A stretch of DNA of 10,023 bases from Pseudomonadota bacterium (GTDB lineage Bacteria; Pseudomonadota; Alphaproteobacteria; Rhodospirillales; Magnetospirillaceae): positions 1 through 10,023 of the forward strand of contig JAEZFE010000219.1 in the NCBI GenBank assembly GCA_023437865.1, written 5' to 3'. Position numbers and translations under genes: made by a program. Shown in pieces: positions 7,102 to 10,023 of this stretch. A model generated the notes under the pieces. That model did no database searches. It worked only from the letters and a program-made list of their open reading frames with translations, and was not told the DNA's origin. Each line of letters begins with the position of its first letter. The first letter of the stretch is position 1.

Positions 7102-7115
7102 CCCGTAATTACCGG
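7102..7115. promoter_or_regulatory. Near-perfect 14-bp inverted repeat at the cysP start region
   Basis: CCCGTAATTACCGG has a perfect GTAATTAC core flanked by a mismatched pair and then a matching CC/GG pair. It lies just downstream of the candidate -10 box of cysP and touches the ribosome site, a position suited to a repressor operator. It may also be chance, since the core is only 8 bp. Confidence 0.3.
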
Positions 7116-7118
7116 ACG

Positions 7119-7148
7119 ATCATAGCCATGGGAATTTGAATTACGCAA
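7119..7148 (-). promoter_or_regulatory. Candidate promoter of the cysPTW operon
   Basis: Read on the minus strand, TTGCGT (7143-7148) and TATGAT (7119-7124) are separated by 18 nt. The -10 matches five of six consensus bases; the -35 matches only the first three, which would suit an activator-dependent promoter. It sits in the 78-bp gap after the dCache kinase stop, and transcription would begin near 7112, about 20 bp before the cysP ATG. Assigned by eye only. Confidence 0.4.
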
Positions 7149-7171
7149 GCGCGGTGTTGGTATCGATAATT

Positions 7172-9220
7172 TTACAATATAAAGCCGCTATTTTGGAAAA
7201 TGATGGAAAACCGCGATCCCCTGCCCTCGGCTGATGCCACCTCCAGCCGGCAGCCCAGCATCTCGGCCAGACGCCTGACGATCGCAAGCCCCAGACCAAG
7301 TCCTTGCGACCGGTCACGGGCGGAATTGCCAACTTGGTGAAACTCGTCAAAGATCACATCCAATTGATCGGCAGGTATGCCGATACCCGTATCGATGACA
7401 TCGATACGCAGCGCGCCGTTCACACGCCGGCAGCCGATCACGATCTTGCCGGAGGGTGTATAACGCAGCGCATTTTCCAAAAGATTGCGGAGGATGCGCT
7501 CCAGCAGCGCCGGGTCGGTTTGGACGTACCTTTCACAGCGTACGACCCGCAGGCTTATGCCAAGCTCAGTGGCGCGCAGCGCGTGCTCCTCGCCCAGACG
7601 CTCCAACAAATCCCCAAGGCTCACCCGCGTAATGGCGGGGCGCAGTACACCGGCATCCAGCTTGGAGATATCCAGCAAGCTGTTGAGCAACATGCGCAAG
7701 GCATCAAGGGACTGATCCATCTGCGCCGCCACCCGCTCTAGCGGCGTGCCGGCGGTGGCACCGCGGATCACTTCGATCAGCAGCAGCAGCGACTGCACCG
7801 GCTGGCGCAGATCATGGCTGGCGGCGGCAAGGAAGCGCGACTTGGCGGCGCTGGCCGTCTCGGCACGGGCTTGCGCCGCCAGCGCCTGGTCGCGCGCAGA
7901 TTGCAGCGCAGCCTCGGCTGCCTTGAGGGCGCTGATGTCTATGGTCACGCCCTCGGCGCCGATAGGCACACCACTACGGTCGTGATGGAGAGTACCCAGG
8001 TTCGCCAGCCAACGTACCACCCCATCCGCACCTCGCACGCGGAACTCGCCCCGGAAGGTGGTTTGCCGGGTCTGAACCACCTGGGCCATCCAGTCGGCTA
8101 CCCGCTCGCGGTCCTCCTCCACCACCAAGTTCAGCCATTCACTGAAATTCGCAGGGTTCGCGCCGCCATGAATGACAAGCTGCCCCAGCGACCATTCGAT
8201 GGCGCCGGTGCGGATGTTCCAATGCCATGTACTAGCTCCGGCTGCGCGCAGGGCCAAAGCCAAACGCTTGCCGTTGCGGTTGGCGTCGCGCTCGAATCTG
8301 CGGCCATGCACCGATATCAGGGATGCCAGCATACCGCCGAGGGAAACGATCATCATTGCGATGATCGACCGTTCGCGCGCCACCCGCCAGCCCGCCAGGT
8401 AATCACTCTCGCTAAGCGCGACGATGGCGATAATGGGATAGCCAGGGAGTTTCCGGTAACTGATCAGGCGATTTTCGCCATCAATGGGCGATATCCCCGT
8501 GGTCACCCCGGTGGTGCGCCCACGCTCCAACTCGTCCGTGACCAGCGGAATGGAGCGCACCTTGCCGATGCTTCCTTCGCTTTGCGGGTAACGCGCCAGC
8601 AACCGGCTATCACTGTCCCACAGGGAGATCGCCATGCCGGGTGACAGCGACAGGCTTTCATAGAATGGCGCGAAATACTCGGACATGCCGACATTCGCCA
8701 CCACCATGCCGGTGAAGCGCCCATCGGCGGCACGCACAGCGCGCGCCACCTGGATGCCCCATTTATTGGAGACGCGCCCTTTAATCAGTTCCGAGACCAC
8801 CGGCGCGTCGATTTGCTGGCTTTTCAATGATTTGAAATAGATCCGATCCGCCAGGCTGCTGCCCGGCGGCGCACCCACCGTGTTGGCATAGACGACGCCG
8901 TCCGCATCCGTCACCGAGATGGAAACGACACCCGGCGTCTTGGCCTGCATAGCGGTCAGCGCTTGCTGCAGCGCCGTCACGTCATCGTTCTTCGCGGAAC
9001 GGACTGCGGCTACGGCATGCTCCAGCACGGTCTGGGTACGTTCAAAGGTAGCGCTGGCGTGTTCCTCGACCAGCCGCACATACGAGCGCGCCACCCGCCT
9101 GGCCTGCTCCTCGACCTCCTCCCGATCCCCCCTCAGATCAAGGGCCAGGAACAGCGAAAAGAACACGATGATGGCCCACAGCGGAAACAGGGCGAGCCAC
9201 CCGAAACGCTTATTAGTCAA
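7172..9220 (-). CDS. dCache-PAS sensor histidine kinase without receiver domain
   Basis: Membrane sensor kinase of 682 residues. Transmembrane helices lie near residues 8-28 and 285-304. Between them is a periplasmic region of about 255 residues with the DRIYFKSL block (125-132) and repeated PAS-like strands, typical of a dCache sensor. A cytoplasmic PAS domain follows (about 320-430, WHWNIRTGAIEWS to GVTIDIS), then a short coiled coil, HisKA with ASHDLRQPVQ (His469), and an ATPase domain with Asn583, DTGIGIP (610-616) and GLGLGL (640-645). All catalytic motifs look intact. The HDLRQP H-box type is often found in hybrid kinases, but this protein ends right after the ATPase domain. The start codon is TTG (9218-9220): an in-frame TAG at 9230-9232 blocks extension, and later starts would remove the first membrane helix. 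The ribosome site is weak. No response regulator gene is adjacent. The ligand cannot be read from sequence. Confidence 0.92.
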   Translation of the reverse strand: MTNKRFGWLALFPLWAIIVFFSLFLALDLRGDREEVEEQARRVARSYVRLVEEHASATFERTQTVLEHAVAAVRSAKNDDVTALQQALTAMQAKTPGVVSISVTDADGVVYANTVGAPPGSSLADRIYFKSLKSQQIDAPVVSELIKGRVSNKWGIQVARAVRAADGRFTGMVVANVGMSEYFAPFYESLSLSPGMAISLWDSDSRLLARYPQSEGSIGKVRSIPLVTDELERGRTTGVTTGISPIDGENRLISYRKLPGYPIIAIVALSESDYLAGWRVARERSIIAMMIVSLGGMLASLISVHGRRFERDANRNGKRLALALRAAGASTWHWNIRTGAIEWSLGQLVIHGGANPANFSEWLNLVVEEDRERVADWMAQVVQTRQTTFRGEFRVRGADGVVRWLANLGTLHHDRSGVPIGAEGVTIDISALKAAEAALQSARDQALAAQARAETASAAKSRFLAAASHDLRQPVQSLLLLIEVIRGATAGTPLERVAAQMDQSLDALRMLLNSLLDISKLDAGVLRPAITRVSLGDLLERLGEEHALRATELGISLRVVRCERYVQTDPALLERILRNLLENALRYTPSGKIVIGCRRVNGALRIDVIDTGIGIPADQLDVIFDEFHQVGNSARDRSQGLGLGLAIVRRLAEMLGCRLEVASAEGRGSRFSIIFQNSGFIL

Positions 9221-9363
9221 TTGCCAGACCTATAGAACCCCGGACGATGTGACTATTGCAAATCGCCGCACAGGAACAACGGATAAATCTAAACCCTATA
9301 CCATCCGTCCATACTCTTGACCCCACACCGGCCCGAAGGCAGAGCTCTCGCCGACATCAAAGG

Positions 9364-9384
9364 TTGTGAAGATATACTTCGCAA
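9364..9384. promoter_or_regulatory. Imperfect inverted repeat, possible operator
   Basis: TTG-T-GAAG (9364-9371) and CTTC-G-CAA (9377-9384) pair at seven of eight positions around the 5-nt centre ATATA. It lies almost exactly midway between the two divergent start codons (about 145 bp from each). An A/T-rich centre with symmetrical arms is typical of dimeric regulator sites; the identity of any regulator is unknown. Confidence 0.35.
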
Positions 9385-9409
9385 TAAGGAATGATTGCCC
9401 CGTTCATTT

Positions 9410-9421
9410 GCGAGCGCTCGC
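9410..9421. repeat. Perfect 12-bp palindrome
   Basis: GCGAGCGCTCGC is a perfect palindrome about 110 bp upstream of the hlyIII start. It has no spacer, so it is unlikely to be an RNA hairpin; it could be a protein-binding site or chance in GC-rich DNA. Confidence 0.4.
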
Positions 9422-9518
9422 CCGGCTGCGACGGCAATATCCGAGCCGACCGTCCGTCTGCTGTTCGTCCAGCTTGCCTGCGTCCGCGCGCCCTCCGAAA
9501 TGCCGTTAGTGTGTGATC

Positions 9519-9524
9519 GGAGGG
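9519..9524 (+). promoter_or_regulatory. Strong ribosome binding site of hlyIII
   Basis: GGAGGG ends 5 nt before the ATG at 9530, close to ideal anti-Shine-Dalgarno pairing and spacing. It fixes the start of a gene that has no stop within the window. Confidence 0.75.
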
Positions 9525-9529
9525 ACCCC

Positions 9530-10023
9530 ATGGCCCGCGCCCCCTATTCTGCGGCGGAGTTGCGCGCCGACGCCGCCATCCACGCGCTCGGCGTCGGCTT
9601 TGCCATCGGCGCGGCAGCTTGGCTGTGGTCCCACGCCTCGGGGCTGGCCTTGGTGGTGTATGGCCTGGGGCTGGTGGCGACGCTGACTGCATCCGCCGCT
9701 TATAATCTACACCACGGCGCCTATAAGGAGTGGCTGCGCCGCATCGACCACGCCATGATCTTCATCATGATCGCCGGCACATACACGCCCTTCGTGGTGC
9801 TGCGCCTGCCCGCCGGCCCCGCACTCTGGCTCGGCGGCCTCGTATGGTGCGGCGCGATACTCGGCGTGGTACTGAAGCTTTTGTTTCCCCGCCGTTTCGA
9901 GCGGATGTCGCTGGCCCTCTATCTGGGCCTGGGCTGGGCGGTGGTCGCGGCCTTTGACCCGCTAATGGGCGCCGTCGCCCGCTCCACCTTCGATCTGTTG
10001 CTGCTCGGCGGCATCCTCTACAC
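9530..10023 (+). CDS. Hemolysin III family (PAQR-like) membrane protein, 3' end outside window
   Basis: The first 164 residues of a multi-span inner-membrane protein; the frame is open to the right edge, so the gene is partial here only because of the window. Visible are an N-terminal ELRADAAIHALG block (residues 10-21), a first membrane segment near 21-34, a second near 39-57 ending in TASAAYNLHH, the signature RRIDHAMIFIMIAGTYTPF (70-88), and further hydrophobic segments near 96-117, 128-142 and 154 onward. These blocks match the HlyIII/PAQR family (full length usually about 210-220 residues). The family name comes from a Bacillus protein; most bacterial members have no proven haemolytic role, and the function here is unknown. 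At the usual SxxYH position this protein has Tyr58-Asn59. Start ATG 9530 is supported by GGAGGG 5 nt upstream. It is divergent from the dCache kinase. Confidence 0.9.
   Translation, partial: MARAPYSAAELRADAAIHALGVGFAIGAAAWLWSHASGLALVVYGLGLVATLTASAAYNLHHGAYKEWLRRIDHAMIFIMIAGTYTPFVVLRLPAGPALWLGGLVWCGAILGVVLKLLFPRRFERMSLALYLGLGWAVVAAFDPLMGAVARSTFDLLLLGGILY

Larger units (their letters stand above)
9221..9529. other. 309-bp divergent intergenic region
   Basis: This gap separates the minus-strand dCache kinase from the plus-strand hlyIII gene. It is more AT-rich than its neighbours between about 9235 and 9400. It holds an imperfect 21-bp inverted repeat (9364-9384), a perfect 12-bp palindrome (9410-9421) and the hlyIII ribosome site. 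I could not find a convincing -35/-10 pair for either gene. Short minus-strand open frames here have no ribosome site or recognisable composition, so no gene is called. Confidence 0.6.

Noticed and set aside
6131..7108. Long plus-strand open frame of about 325 codons opposite cysP
   Set aside because: Antisense shadow of a well-recognised gene in high-GC DNA; its protein is rich in Gly, His, Arg and Val without any domain and has no ribosome site.
7814..8644. Plus-strand 276-codon open frame opposite the dCache kinase
   Set aside because: Antisense to PAS and Cache coding sequence; no recognisable domain.
9289..9692. Two minus-strand open frames in the intergenic gap and across the hlyIII start
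   Set aside because: No ribosome site and basic, Pro/Arg/Ser-rich translations; one overlaps the well-supported hlyIII start.
1..10023. CRISPR array, tRNA, rRNA, insertion sequence or phage attachment site
   Set aside because: No regular direct repeats, cloverleaf-like sequence, transposase or integrase reading frame, or terminal inverted repeats were seen.

Overview
The window is high-GC, tightly packed bacterial chromosome. Gene content, codon use and protein style (MASE3 hybrid kinase with a DivK-like receiver, a dCache kinase, an HlyIII protein with a Tyr-Asn motif) suggest an alphaproteobacterium, perhaps Rhodospirillales such as the Magnetospirillum group. The genus is inference; no rRNA or other marker gene is present. 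No tRNA, rRNA, CRISPR array, insertion sequence or phage gene was seen.

Layout from left to right. (1) About 21-653, plus strand: an unrecognised protein with a zinc-metallopeptidase-like HELAH motif. (2) 716-3318, minus strand: a two-gene signalling operon. A membrane MASE3 hybrid histidine kinase with a C-terminal receiver comes first, followed with a 22-bp overlap by a stand-alone receiver protein. (3) 3319-3481: a shared divergent promoter region. (4) 3482-4312, plus strand: an unrecognised helical protein built from degenerate repeats of about 32 residues. (5) 4331-7093, minus strand: a sulfate/thiosulfate ABC uptake operon in the order cysP-cysT(U)-cysW. It has no ATPase gene and ends 18 bp from the convergent gene. 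(6) 7172-9220, minus strand: a second membrane histidine kinase (dCache, PAS, HisKA, HATPase) with no receiver domain or adjacent regulator. (7) 9221-9529: a 309-bp divergent intergenic region with two palindromic elements. (8) 9530 to the window end, plus strand: the first 164 residues of a hemolysin III (PAQR-like) membrane protein, cut by the edge.

How the genes fit together. CysP, CysT and CysW should form the periplasmic and membrane parts of one importer, which needs a CysA ATPase from outside the window. The MASE3 kinase and the small receiver should form one phosphorelay, but neither has an output domain and no HPt protein is visible, so the relay must continue elsewhere. The dCache kinase lies 78 bp upstream of cysP on the same strand; a promoter-like sequence in the gap suggests that the transport operon can be expressed independently. 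Most of the window is ordinary metabolism and signalling. The least explained parts are the repeat protein divergent from the MASE3 kinase, the HExxH protein, and the palindromes in front of cysP and hlyIII.
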